A DNA stretch of 19,906 nt from Bryobacterales bacterium. GTDB taxonomy: Bacteria > Acidobacteriota > Terriglobia > Bryobacterales > Bryobacteraceae. Position numbers and translations under genes: made by a program. This document shows, piece by piece, positions 1 to 7,330 of the stretch. Numbering within the stretch: position 1 is the first letter of the stretch; every line of letters starts with the position of its first letter. The notes under the pieces are model-generated. The model was not told where the DNA came from and ran no database searches. It worked only from the letters and a program-made list of their open reading frames with translations. The stretch covers positions 1 to 19,906 of the forward strand of contig JAEUQE010000175.1 in NCBI GenBank assembly GCA_016789785.1. Direction: 5' to 3'.

Positions 1-21
1 GCCTCCCCGCCACAGACTGGC

Positions 22-339
22 TCAGTTCCGCTCCGGCACTCCGGCAAAAATGGCTCCGTTTTCGCCCGGCTGTGACAGTGTGAGATTCTCCGGAGTGGCG
101 GGATGGACCCGAAACAGAACGACACCGGATTGTTCCAGGGGGCTCCGACGTTGGACAGCGATCTGCCAGAAGTCCTTGTCGAGCGTCAGCACGATGCGCG
201 CTTCGGACTCCGCCAGATCCAGCAGGGCGACGTCATCTGCTCCGGCGAGTTCGGTGCGAGCCCACCGGACGTCGTGGCCCGCGACAAGAAGCGCCTCAAC
301 AATCGGCTTGGGAAAGTTTTCATCGGCGAGCAGGCGCAT
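22..339 (-). CDS. DUF5615 family PIN-like toxin
   Basis: The 105-residue product looks like a DUF5615 (Mut7-C/PIN-like) protein, the usual toxin partner of DUF433 antitoxins and presumed to be a nuclease. The acidic residues expected of a PIN-like active site are visible: D6-E7-N8 in the N-terminal strand motif LLADENFP, D35/D36, and D54-x-D56-F in TLDKDFW. The ATG (339-337) directly follows the TAG stop of the DUF433 gene (342-340), so translation of the pair is probably coupled. The C-terminus after about residue 82 does not look like the usual end of the family and is slightly short, so the tail may be altered. Family assignment is confident; toxicity and RNase activity are inference. Confidence 0.85.
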   Translation of the reverse strand: MRLLADENFPKPIVEALLVAGHDVRWARTELAGADDVALLDLAESEARIVLTLDKDFWQIAVQRRSPLEQSGVVLFRVHPATPENLTLSQPGENGAIFAGVPERN

Positions 340-576
340 CTACGCGGGGATAGGAAAGGCTTTGTATTCGTGGGCCAAGTAGCTTGCGTAGGCCAAGCAG
401 GCGAGGATGTCTTCTCGCGTCAGTCCGGGGTAACTGGCGAGGATCTCGCTTTCCGACTGGCCCGCTGCGAGGAGTTCCAGGATGAACTCGACGGCGAGGC
501 GCGTCCCGCGGACCACCGGCTTGGCAGCCAGGATGTTGGGGTCGACGACGATGCGCTCCGACAGCGGCATAACCAC
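340..576 (-). CDS. DUF433 family antitoxin
   Basis: This 78-residue product is a typical DUF433 protein, with the VVRGTRLAVEFILELLAAG core followed by the ASYPGLTREDILACLAYA segment, which carries the predicted helix-turn-helix-like part. DUF433 proteins are the antitoxin half of a type II module with DUF5615/PIN-like proteins and probably repress their own promoter. Two starts are possible: GTG at 576 or ATG at 570, two codons in. The ATG gives the more typical N-terminus (MPLSERIVVDPNIL). The stop abuts the toxin ATG with no spacer. The gene diverges from the decayed toxin-antitoxin remnant that begins near 640. Confidence 0.87.
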   Translation of the reverse strand: MVMPLSERIVVDPNILAAKPVVRGTRLAVEFILELLAAGQSESEILASYPGLTREDILACLAYASYLAHEYKAFPIPA

Positions 577-640
577 AGTCTACCGTGTCCTCGGCCGGTT
601 CGGTAGATGGAGACATCAGGCATTAGCCGTCAAAGCGGCA

Positions 641-958
641 CTGAGCTTGGACGCCGGATGCGGCCCGGAACCGGAGCGGGAGTGGTTGACGACGCTGGAC
701 CCTGAAGACCGGAAAATCATCGGTGAAGATGTGAAGGACGTGCCGTTCGCCGGCCAATTGGGATGCCACTGGTTCGACCGCGCGGCAAGCGATTGTGGGA
801 GGTGCGCAGCGACATCGCACATGGCCGAGTTGCGAGAATCACTTTGTGCTTTGCAAGCGAGCAGAGGTGCTGTTGCACGGATTCGTCAAGAAGACGCAGA
901 AGACGCCACAGGCGGAGATCGAGATGCACTGAAACGGATGAAAGGCGCGAAGCCATGA
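641..958 (+). pseudogene. Decayed RelE/ParE-like toxin (phage-derived type)
   Basis: No single frame is coding here, but consecutive stretches in three frames rebuild one RelE-like toxin. Frame 2 (650-751) gives EREWLTTLDPEDRKIIGEDV and continues to VPFA. Frame 1 (from 754) gives MPLVRPRGKRLWEVRSDIA, then a strand ending FASEQ. Frame 3 (about 867-925) gives VLLHGFVKKTQKTPQAEIEM. Frame 2 again (927-958) gives ALKRMKGAKP and the stop. Each jump is explained by one missing base, near 752, 867 and 926. The GMPLVR...LWEVRS...LLHGFxKKxQKTP pattern is typical of RelE-like toxins encoded upstream of XRE antitoxins. The TGA (956-958) overlaps the ATG of the antitoxin remnant (955-957), the usual coupling. 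The 5' end could not be fixed. Confidence 0.72.
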
Positions 959-1226
959 GGAAGAAGAACATCGGGTCCAGTTTCGATAGCTGGCTCCGGG
1001 AGGACGCATCCATGAACAGGCGGCGTCCAATACCATCATGCGCGTTCTCGCTCGCCATGTTGCGAATGCGATGGAAGAGCGCAAACTCTCAAAGGCGGAG
1101 ACGGCGAGGCGGATGCGGACCAGTCGGGCGGCGTTGGACCGACTGTTGGATCCCGACAATGACGCCGTGACGCTCAGCACCTTTCAGAAGGCGGCGGTGG
1201 TTGGCCGTGAAATCCGCCCGGAACTC
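955..1226 (+). pseudogene. Frameshifted XRE-family antitoxin
   Basis: An ATG at 955 opens MRKKNIGSSFDSWLRED, the characteristic N-terminus of XRE antitoxins paired with RelE-like toxins. The frame breaks at about 1006. One frame over it resumes as IHEQAASNTIMRVLARHVA and runs through a clear helix-turn-helix (KLSKAETARRMRTSRAALD) to DPDNDAVTLSTFQKAA and VVGREIRPEL. Restoring one G (GAC GGC ATC) joins the halves into the family's EDGI..E motif. The normal end of the antitoxin, near (L)EL(V) and a stop, is missing: the frame instead continues into RHS sequence at about 1227. The second part has a long open frame from the ATG at 1038, which an automatic annotation would probably call an HTH-RHS protein. 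Confidence 0.75.
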
Positions 1227-2303
1227 ACTTACAACGCCGCAAACCAGATGACGCAGATCAATTACGGGACGGGTCAGATTCAGACTCGGACTTACAACGC
1301 GCGGATGCAACTGACGCGGATGACGGTGGCCGGAGTGATGGACCTGGAGTACCGTTTTTCGCCAACGCAGAACAATGGCCAGATCACGCAGATGAAGAAT
1401 TACCTGAGCGGGGAGGAAGTGACTTACGGTTACGATGAGCTGAAGCGGTTGGTGTCGGCGGTGACGACGGGGCCGGAGTGGGGGCATTTGTTCGGTTACG
1501 ACGGATTCGGGAATCTGTTGTCGAAGACGGTGACGAAGGGGAGCGCGCCGACATGGTCGGTGGCGGTGAACGGGTCGACGAACCGGATCGTGGGCTATGG
1601 GTACGACGCGAACGGGAACACGACGTCGCTGGGCGGCCAGCCGCTGACTTACGACGTCGAGAACCGGCTGGTTTCGGTGGTATGGTCGGGGACGGAGTAT
1701 TACGGGTATGGGCCGGATAACAAGCGGGTGTGGCGGACGAAGGCGTCGGGGGCGACGGAGTTCTACTTCTATGGCTTGAGTGGCGAGCGGCAGGGGATTT
1801 ACAACGTCAATGCGGTGGACGGGTCGGGGAACATCGGGGCTTACCGGCTGGTGGTGGAGTCCGTGATTCCGAAGGGGATGCAGGCGGACAGGGACCGGTT
1901 GGGGAGTGTGGTCAGCGGCGGGTTGAAGTATGATCCGTATCGGGCGGAGTTCACGGTGACGTCGCATGACCGGGACAAGTTCGGGACGTACTACCGGGAT
2001 TCGAACACGGGGTTCAATTATGCGGATCAGCGGTACTACGGGTCGAGTGGGGGGCGGTTTTTGACGGCGGATCCGTATGTGGCGAGTGCGGGTGCGGCGG
2101 AGCCGGGGAGTTGGAACCGGTACGCGTATGTCGAGGGGGATCCGGTAAACCGCAATGACCCACGTGGGCTGTTCTGGGAACGCCGAGTTTGTTGGCGCCC
2201 GATGGAACGATCGTGTGGACATCGTCGTTTGGAACAGGATACGGGCTTGCGATGGCGATGGGGAGTTATTTGGGCCGTGAGGGAGGCCTGTACACTCCAG
2301 TAA
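1227..2303 (+). pseudogene. RHS/YD-repeat protein fragment
   Basis: The reading frame from 1227 to 2174 is an RHS/YD-repeat core. It starts abruptly inside a repeat (TYNAANQMTQINYGTG) and carries further repeats such as YGYDELKRLVSA, FGYDGFGNLLSK, YGYDANGNTTSLGG and TYDVENRLVSV. It ends with the conserved C-terminal core signature, from SNTGFNYADQRYYGSSGGRF to the DPRGLF boundary at about 2174. RHS proteins are large secreted or surface shells that enclose a variable C-terminal effector. Here the signal, the N-terminal repeats and any recognisable tip are missing. The last 43 codons (2175-2303, rich in Arg and Trp) look out of frame. Another frame from 2189 gives a more protein-like stretch (APDGTIVWTSSFGTGYGLAM), suggesting a frameshift at the core-tip boundary. 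The fragment is not expected to be functional. Confidence 0.78.
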
Positions 2304-2365
2304 TACCCCAGCCTTACCGGTCAGTCAAGCAAGAGTTATCCGCCAGCGCCCAAAGAGACAATCAG

Positions 2366-2390
2366 CCAGTGGTCACTGGTCGAACCAGTG
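2366..2390. other. Small inverted repeat in convergent gap
   Basis: CACTGGT (2374-2380), a CGA loop, and ACCAGTG (2384-2390) form a 7-bp stem. A third copy, CCAGTG at 2366-2371, can pair with the left arm instead. It lies between the RHS remnant and the convergent TIMP-like gene, where a terminator would be expected, but there is no T-tract on either strand, so terminator function is doubtful. Confidence 0.3.
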
Positions 2391-2405
2391 GCTTGCCGAT
2401 TTCAG

Positions 2406-3677
2406 TTACTCAGGCGGACATCCAGCAGGAACCACAATGCGGAGGGGGCCGTTGTGCCCTTTGCCGACGTTCGACTTCGTCACGTCCCGGTCGCCGCATA
2501 TTGCGGTACGGACTCGGACAACATATTCGAGCGGCACGGTCTCGAACCGGAAGCGTCCGTTCGCTGGCGTGAGCACGTTTCCTGAAAAAGCGCTGCCATC
2601 CGCGCCAGCGGCCGAGATGTGCACGTGCGCACCTTCCACGGGACGGTGGCTGGCATCGACAACGATACCTTCCAGGAAGTACTGCGGACGCCGCGGGAGC
2701 CGGAACCGGATTTCCGGGTTTGCGCCTGGCACGAGTTGAAGTTCGGCGGGATAGTCGACAGCGTCCGAATGGCCGATTTCGCGGAAACTGAGGCGGTATC
2801 TTCCAGGAGGAACTTCAAACCGAAAAACTCCGGCTTCCAGGTCGCTGGTCAGTTCCGATGATTCTCCGGGATTGACCTTTGGTTCGGGGCCGAGAGGAAC
2901 GAGTTTCACATGGATGGAGTCATCAAGTTCGCCTTCCGCATGGTGGAGAACCCCCTTCAACCGTGCACGGCTCGTGTTGAAAAAGGAGACATCCTCGCAT
3001 TGTCCAGGAGCGACCGAGCCTGTGGAATCCGCGCGTTGGGAACGGAAATCGCCGGGCGCCTCCACGGCGAGGCGGTACTTCCCTTCGGGCAACTGGAAGA
3101 AGGCAAATGTTCCGTCGGCGGCAGTACGGGTCTCCGCGGCTTGCGTGGCGCCTTGCCAGGCGACGACACGCACATCCGCGACCGGCCAAGTCGCTGTGAA
3201 GGATTGAAGATCGCTTTCGCGGTTGGAGACAAAGCCGTACAGGACGCCGAAATCCGCCAACTGGCGGACAGCCGAGCGGGAAAAGAAATATGCCAGTGTG
3301 GTCGCGGCGAAGCGGACATGCTGGCTTCCGCTGCACAGGTCGGTTTTCAGAACGCCATCGATGCCAGATGCGAAGATCAGATACTCCTCGCCCTTTTTGA
3401 AGCGTATGCCGCACATGCCCCCGTCGTTTCCCGCGCTGACTTCCACCGTGGGTGAGGAAGCGCGAACGATATCGCGTGTCACTTGAAACGTGTAACGGGA
3501 CTCGCGGCCGCTGGCGTCAACAGGCTCGACCGCCTCGACCCTGCCAGTAAAGACTACCTCCGCGGCCAGCAGGCTGCGGCATGGGAGTTTCTCTGCCAGG
3601 CAACTGCATCCGATTGCCAAGGCGGGGAGCAATCCGATCGCCGCACCGATGCGGGCGAATCTCAATTTCATGCTCAT
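2406..3677 (-). CDS. Exported TIMP/netrin-like protein with CarboxypepD_reg-like repeats
   Basis: The chosen start is ATG 3677 (MSMKLRFARI...), because a signal peptide follows directly. The open frame extends 42 codons further upstream, but that part looks non-coding. In the 423-residue product, residues 1-23 are the signal. The mature protein would begin at C24-S-C26, followed by C33, VVFTGRV (41-47), C89 and C115. This matches the CxC...C...VVF.G.V layout of tissue-inhibitor-of-metalloproteinase/netrin (TIMP/NTR) domains, to about residue 120. Three beta-sandwich segments of carboxypeptidase-regulatory type follow, near 165-210 (TAADGTFAFFQLPEGKYRLA), 238-300 (FRFEVPPGRYRLSF) and 333-390 (GIVVDASHRPVEGAHVHI). 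LAIGC could also act as a weak lipobox. It is transcribed alone or at the end of the minus-strand run, 178 bases after the glycosyltransferase. Function is unknown; binding to an extracellular protein is a guess from the fold. Confidence 0.8.
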   Translation of the reverse strand: MSMKLRFARIGAAIGLLPALAIGCSCLAEKLPCRSLLAAEVVFTGRVEAVEPVDASGRESRYTFQVTRDIVRASSPTVEVSAGNDGGMCGIRFKKGEEYLIFASGIDGVLKTDLCSGSQHVRFAATTLAYFFSRSAVRQLADFGVLYGFVSNRESDLQSFTATWPVADVRVVAWQGATQAAETRTAADGTFAFFQLPEGKYRLAVEAPGDFRSQRADSTGSVAPGQCEDVSFFNTSRARLKGVLHHAEGELDDSIHVKLVPLGPEPKVNPGESSELTSDLEAGVFRFEVPPGRYRLSFREIGHSDAVDYPAELQLVPGANPEIRFRLPRRPQYFLEGIVVDASHRPVEGAHVHISAAGADGSAFSGNVLTPANGRFRFETVPLEYVVRVRTAICGDRDVTKSNVGKGHNGPLRIVVPAGCPPE

Positions 3678-3855
3678 GATTTCGAACGGGCCCACCACGC
3701 TTCGATTTCGACGCTGAGACGCCGGGACCGATTCCGCCAAATTAGCATGAATCCGGGGAAACCAGCAAGAAATCTGGGGGATCTGAAAGCGCTTCCGAAC
3801 CACTTCCGCTCGAACCGTGGACAGGTAGTTGAGGTTGATAGGTCACCCGGAATCA

Positions 3856-5940
3856 CTACGGAGTGATTCGCATGATGACGGCAGTCTCCGGCGGGTCGTC
3901 GTAGTAATTCGACCGCCGTCCCACGACGACAAAGCCGATTCGCGCATACAGGGCCTGCGCCCGGACATTCGATTCGCGTACTTCGAGGAATACGTCGCCG
4001 GGCTTGCCGCTCTCCAACATCCGGCGAAGGAGCCGCTCGCCAATTCCCTTCCCCCGATGCCGCGGCGCAACGGCAACATTGAGAATTTCGCGTTCGTCCG
4101 GCGCCGTGTTGCGCGCAACGAGGAAACCGGAGACTTCCCCATCCAGCAACGCAACGTAAAACTCGTGGCGCAGATAGTGCTCCGCATCCCACTTCGACGA
4201 CGGCAGAGCCTCGGCCTGAATCGCGCGGACCACGCCAACGTCCCCAGGGCCGCCTTCGCGGATCAGAACCCGGTCGGGCAGGAGCTGATCAAGCAGCGAA
4301 CACTGCATGTCGCCAAGTCTACTCCAATCGTAGAGTTGTTCGGCTTTGCGGCGCGCGGCTTCGGCGAGGCGACGGCGGAGCGCGGCGTCTTCGAGCAGGC
4401 GGATGGTGGCCACCGCGAACTCCTCCGCTCCATCGGCGATGAGCACGTGCTCGCCGCTGACCACATCAATCCCGCCACAACCCGAGGTGGTGGAGACAAT
4501 GGCACGCTCCATCGCCATCGCCTCCAGCACCTTCACGTTCGTGCCCGCCGAGACGAGGGTCGGAACCAGCACCACGTTCGACTTCTCATACAACGGGCGG
4601 ACGTCCGCGACGAACCCGAGAAGTTCGATGCCCTGACTCGCGAGTAACTCCTTGCCGGGCAGACCGGTACCTGTTGAGGCGCGCCAGTAAGTCTCCGGAT
4701 CAGGACCGGCCACCACCGTCAGTTCGGCCTCGGGTAAGCGGGTGCGGACCACGGGCCATACCTCGTCGAAGAAGAAGCGGAACGCCGTGAGGTTCGGGAA
4801 GTGCCGGAAGGAACCGATAAACAGGAGGCGCTGGGAGGCGGCCTCAGGCGCGGGCTGGAAGCGGCTGAGGTCGACACCGTTCGGAATCACGCGAGTGTGC
4901 GGCACGCCGAGCATGCGGGCGTCCTTTTCGGACATAGTGACCACTTGGCGAAACGTTCGTACCGCGCGTTGCTCGAAGCGGCGCCAGCGCCACCAGTCCC
5001 ACCAGGAGGCGCGCGTTTGGGTGCGTTGGTGGACCTGGCTGTAGAGATCGTAAGTGACGTCGTGCTCGACTAACACGTCGCCGGGATAGCGCGCCAGTTG
5101 TGTAAACTCGATCTGAAACAGTTCGATGCGGCGCTCGATGCGGAGGCGCTCGATGAGACGGCGCATCGGTTTCGACTCGTATTCCTGGACCTCCGGAGGC
5201 AGCAGCGTCGACCAGCGGGGCTCGCGGTAACTCGGTTTCGACACCGTCGCGATGGCGGCACAGAACTCCAGCAGCGGCTGCAGACCGGAGACGGTTGCGG
5301 TTTCCCGGAAAGCGAACAAATACACGTCGTATTTGTTGGAAAGAGCGCGAATGAGATAGTAAAGGCGCACGGCACCGCCATGCGATAACGGGTACGGAAG
5401 AAACGGAGTCACTATGGCGACCCGGCGCTTGCCGCGCGCCGGCGGGCGGCCCTCAAAGATCAGCGGGTCGTCCGGGACTAGGGTGCGATCCTCCGTGGCA
5501 AAGGGAAGCCAACGCGGACGGAGCCAGATCCGGTCGAGCGGGACACCGCGCACGAACAGCAGGGACGCCAGCCAGCAGCCGGGTTGCAGATGATGCCTTT
5601 CGAGGCGCTGATTGTAGGCGAGGATCTTCGTTGGCGCCAGCCGAAACGCCGTGCGGCGTAACCCGGAGTGCGCGGGGTCGCGGTCGAACAGGACCGGTGC
5701 CATGCCGATCCGGAACCGGCTGAGGCGCTCGCTTGCCCGCGCGATGGGGATGATCTCCACACCTTGAGGGGCTGCGGTTTGATTGGAGACGAGGAAGTGA
5801 CGGCGGTCCGGAAGGAGCGTGCGGACTTCTTCGAGCATGGCCAGCACCTGCGGCGGAGAGCCCGTGGCGAAGCTGACCACCACGGCCTCGGGGTCCTTGC
5901 CGAGGAGGCGAAACCAAAGCCGCTTCCACCACTCTTTCAT
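3856..5940 (-). CDS. Glycosyltransferase family 4 fused to RimI-like N-acetyltransferase
   Basis: The single 694-residue frame joins two enzymes. Residues 1-165 are a domain I cannot assign. Residues 171-555 are a GT-B fold glycosyltransferase. It has an N-terminal half starting RRVAIVTPFLPYPLSHGGAV, the acceptor-side VEHDVTYDLY, the hinge VIPNGVDLSRF (351-361), LLFIGSFRHFPN (372-383), LGFVADVRPLYEKSNVVLVP, and the donor-binding loop SAGTNVKVLEAMAM (464-477) with E473. The first Glu of the classical EX7E motif is replaced, as in several exopolysaccharide-type GT4 proteins. Residues 557-694 are a GNAT domain with the acetyl-CoA loop R627-HRGKGIG and the RimI-like ending LEVRESN..A..LY.RIGF..VGRR.NYY (652-680). 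No stop or restart separates the parts. Donor, acceptor and acetylation target are unknown. RimI normally acetylates the N-terminus of ribosomal protein S18. Confidence 0.88.
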   Translation of the reverse strand: MKEWWKRLWFRLLGKDPEAVVVSFATGSPPQVLAMLEEVRTLLPDRRHFLVSNQTAAPQGVEIIPIARASERLSRFRIGMAPVLFDRDPAHSGLRRTAFRLAPTKILAYNQRLERHHLQPGCWLASLLFVRGVPLDRIWLRPRWLPFATEDRTLVPDDPLIFEGRPPARGKRRVAIVTPFLPYPLSHGGAVRLYYLIRALSNKYDVYLFAFRETATVSGLQPLLEFCAAIATVSKPSYREPRWSTLLPPEVQEYESKPMRRLIERLRIERRIELFQIEFTQLARYPGDVLVEHDVTYDLYSQVHQRTQTRASWWDWWRWRRFEQRAVRTFRQVVTMSEKDARMLGVPHTRVIPNGVDLSRFQPAPEAASQRLLFIGSFRHFPNLTAFRFFFDEVWPVVRTRLPEAELTVVAGPDPETYWRASTGTGLPGKELLASQGIELLGFVADVRPLYEKSNVVLVPTLVSAGTNVKVLEAMAMERAIVSTTSGCGGIDVVSGEHVLIADGAEEFAVATIRLLEDAALRRRLAEAARRKAEQLYDWSRLGDMQCSLLDQLLPDRVLIREGGPGDVGVVRAIQAEALPSSKWDAEHYLRHEFYVALLDGEVSGFLVARNTAPDEREILNVAVAPRHRGKGIGERLLRRMLESGKPGDVFLEVRESNVRAQALYARIGFVVVGRRSNYYDDPPETAVIMRITP

Positions 5941-5951
5941 TGGCGCACCCC

Positions 5952-6119
5952 GTGCCGCGGGAGTCCGCCACCACGCAGCGCGAGGCTGGCACCACAGTGC
6001 GTGACGCAGTCATCACCCTGCGCGACGCAGTCACCACTCTGAGCGAGGCTGGCACCATGCTGCGCAGGGCCGACGCAACGCCGCGCGAGGCTGGCACCAC
6101 GCTGCGCAAGTCTGTCGAC
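5952..6119. repeat. Eight-unit 21-bp tandem repeat array
   Basis: Eight consecutive imperfect 21-bp units fill almost the whole gap between the MFS and glycosyltransferase genes. They begin at 5952, 5973, 5994, 6015, 6036, 6057, 6078 and 6099. The approximate consensus is ACGCTGCGCGAGGCTGGCAC plus C. Units 2, 5 and 7 share GCGAGGCTGGCACC. Units 3 and 4 share GACGCAGTCA. Period 21 keeps frame, so the array encodes heptads on either strand (for example REAGTT, RDAVTT on the plus strand, VVPASR on the minus strand), but no convincing start or ribosome site uses it. It ends two bases before the MFS stop. Confidence 0.85.
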
Positions 6120-6121
6120 CT

Positions 6122-7330
6122 TCACGCCGCCTCCCTCCGCGTGGCACGGTGGAGAACCAGCCAGCCCAGGAACGGCAGCGCGGCTGTCAGCAGACACACG
6201 GGGCCGAAGCCGTAGCGATCCACCATGCGGCCGACGGCCGGAGCGTAGAACGTCTGCATCATGCCATAGCCGAACGTGATGGAGGCGACGGCGAACGCTG
6301 CGCGTTGCGGTCCGAAGATGTCCTGAGGAAGCGCGTAGACATTGGCGCTCATGACCAGCGTCCAGAAGAAGCTGAACGAGATGACGGCGGTGGCCGAGGC
6401 GGGTCCGGGCATGTGCGGTGCGGCGATGGTGGCCAGCATGGCGATGCTTCCTATCCACAGCGCGCGGCTGCGGGCCTGGTACACCGGGACGCCGGCGTTC
6501 ATCCAGCGCATCACAAGCCACCCGCCAAACAACCCGCCCGCCGTCGCGAACAGCGGCGGAATCCAGACGTAGGCTTGGTTTGCAGCCGTCTGGGTCAGCC
6601 CATAGGTACGGACGAAGAAGATGGTGGTCCAATTCATCCACAAACTATAGACTGTCATTACAAGCACATTTCCTGCGATTAATGACCAGAAACGGCCGTC
6701 GCGCAGCATTTCCCTGGGAGTGGCGGGTTTGGCGCCAGAGACGGAGGGCAGGACAGCGGGCGCCCGGGACTCGACGTACCTCCAGAGCGGGATCCAAAAG
6801 AAACCGAGCACGCCCGCGACAACAAACGCTGTCCGCCAGCCATACTGCGCCGCGACGAAGGCAGCGAGCACGGGCGCGCCCATGCTGCCGGCGCTAATGC
6901 CGAGTTGATTGATTCCCGTGCCGAGGGCGCGCTCCTTCGGCGAAAGATAGGTGGCGCTGGCTTTGGCAAAGGCCGGGATTCCACCGGCCTCGGCGGCGCC
7001 CAGCAGAGCACGGCAGGCAAGCAATCCAGCGAAACCTTCCACATAGCCGGTCAGCAGCCCTGCTACCGACCATACGAGGATCGTCAGGATGGCGCCACGG
7101 CTTAGTCCGATGCGGTCAATGAGTAATCCGATGAGGGGCGAGCACAGGGCATAGGTAAGTGAAAACGCGGATACCACCCAACCGATGTCCTCATTGCTGA
7201 GTTGGAATTCGGACTGAATCTGCGGGGCCATGGCGGCCAGCGTCTGCCGGTCAAGGAAGTTGAGCGAGGAGTAGAGCGCGAAGGTACCAATCGCCCACCA
7301 GCGCGCGGGATTCGAATTAGCGGAATTCAA
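6122..7330 (-). CDS. Major facilitator superfamily transporter (ACS-like)
   Basis: This 402-residue polytopic membrane protein has about twelve hydrophobic segments. The first carries the FLDRQ motif (residues 25-29) seen in the anion:cation symporter branch (hexuronate, glucarate and related organic acids). Motif A between helices 2 and 3 is GLLIDRIGLSRG (68-79). Helix 4-5 residues AAEAGGIPAFAKASATYLSP and the loop PKERALGTGINQLGISAG also fit this branch. The start is TTG at 7330: no ATG or GTG lies before the first membrane segment, and GGGAG sits about 12-15 bases upstream. The first 14 bases overlap the end of the upstream gene, so translation is probably coupled. The substrate cannot be read from sequence; a sugar acid or other organic anion is the best guess. 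Confidence 0.88.
   Translation of the reverse strand: MNSANSNPARWWAIGTFALYSSLNFLDRQTLAAMAPQIQSEFQLSNEDIGWVVSAFSLTYALCSPLIGLLIDRIGLSRGAILTILVWSVAGLLTGYVEGFAGLLACRALLGAAEAGGIPAFAKASATYLSPKERALGTGINQLGISAGSMGAPVLAAFVAAQYGWRTAFVVAGVLGFFWIPLWRYVESRAPAVLPSVSGAKPATPREMLRDGRFWSLIAGNVLVMTVYSLWMNWTTIFFVRTYGLTQTAANQAYVWIPPLFATAGGLFGGWLVMRWMNAGVPVYQARSRALWIGSIAMLATIAAPHMPGPASATAVISFSFFWTLVMSANVYALPQDIFGPQRAAFAVASITFGYGMMQTFYAPAVGRMVDRYGFGPVCLLTAALPFLGWLVLHRATRREAA

Noticed and set aside
1089..2222. Long open frame (377 codons) antisense to the RHS fragment
   Set aside because: It is rich in Arg, Pro and His with no domain pattern, and mirrors the GC-rich RHS codons on the other strand.
3678..3855. Promoter with TGCTAATTT as extended -10 before the TIMP-like gene
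   Set aside because: Only a weak match with no -35 at the right spacing. Not enough to annotate.
3829..4647. 272-codon open frame antisense to the glycosyltransferase-GNAT gene
   Set aside because: It covers the GNAT and donor-binding regions, which have strong motifs on the minus strand; the plus-strand translation has none.
5940..6215. Plus-strand frame encoding heptad repeats across the 21-bp array
   Set aside because: It uses a TTG start with no ribosome site and runs into the end of the MFS gene. Frames stay open simply because the period is a multiple of three.
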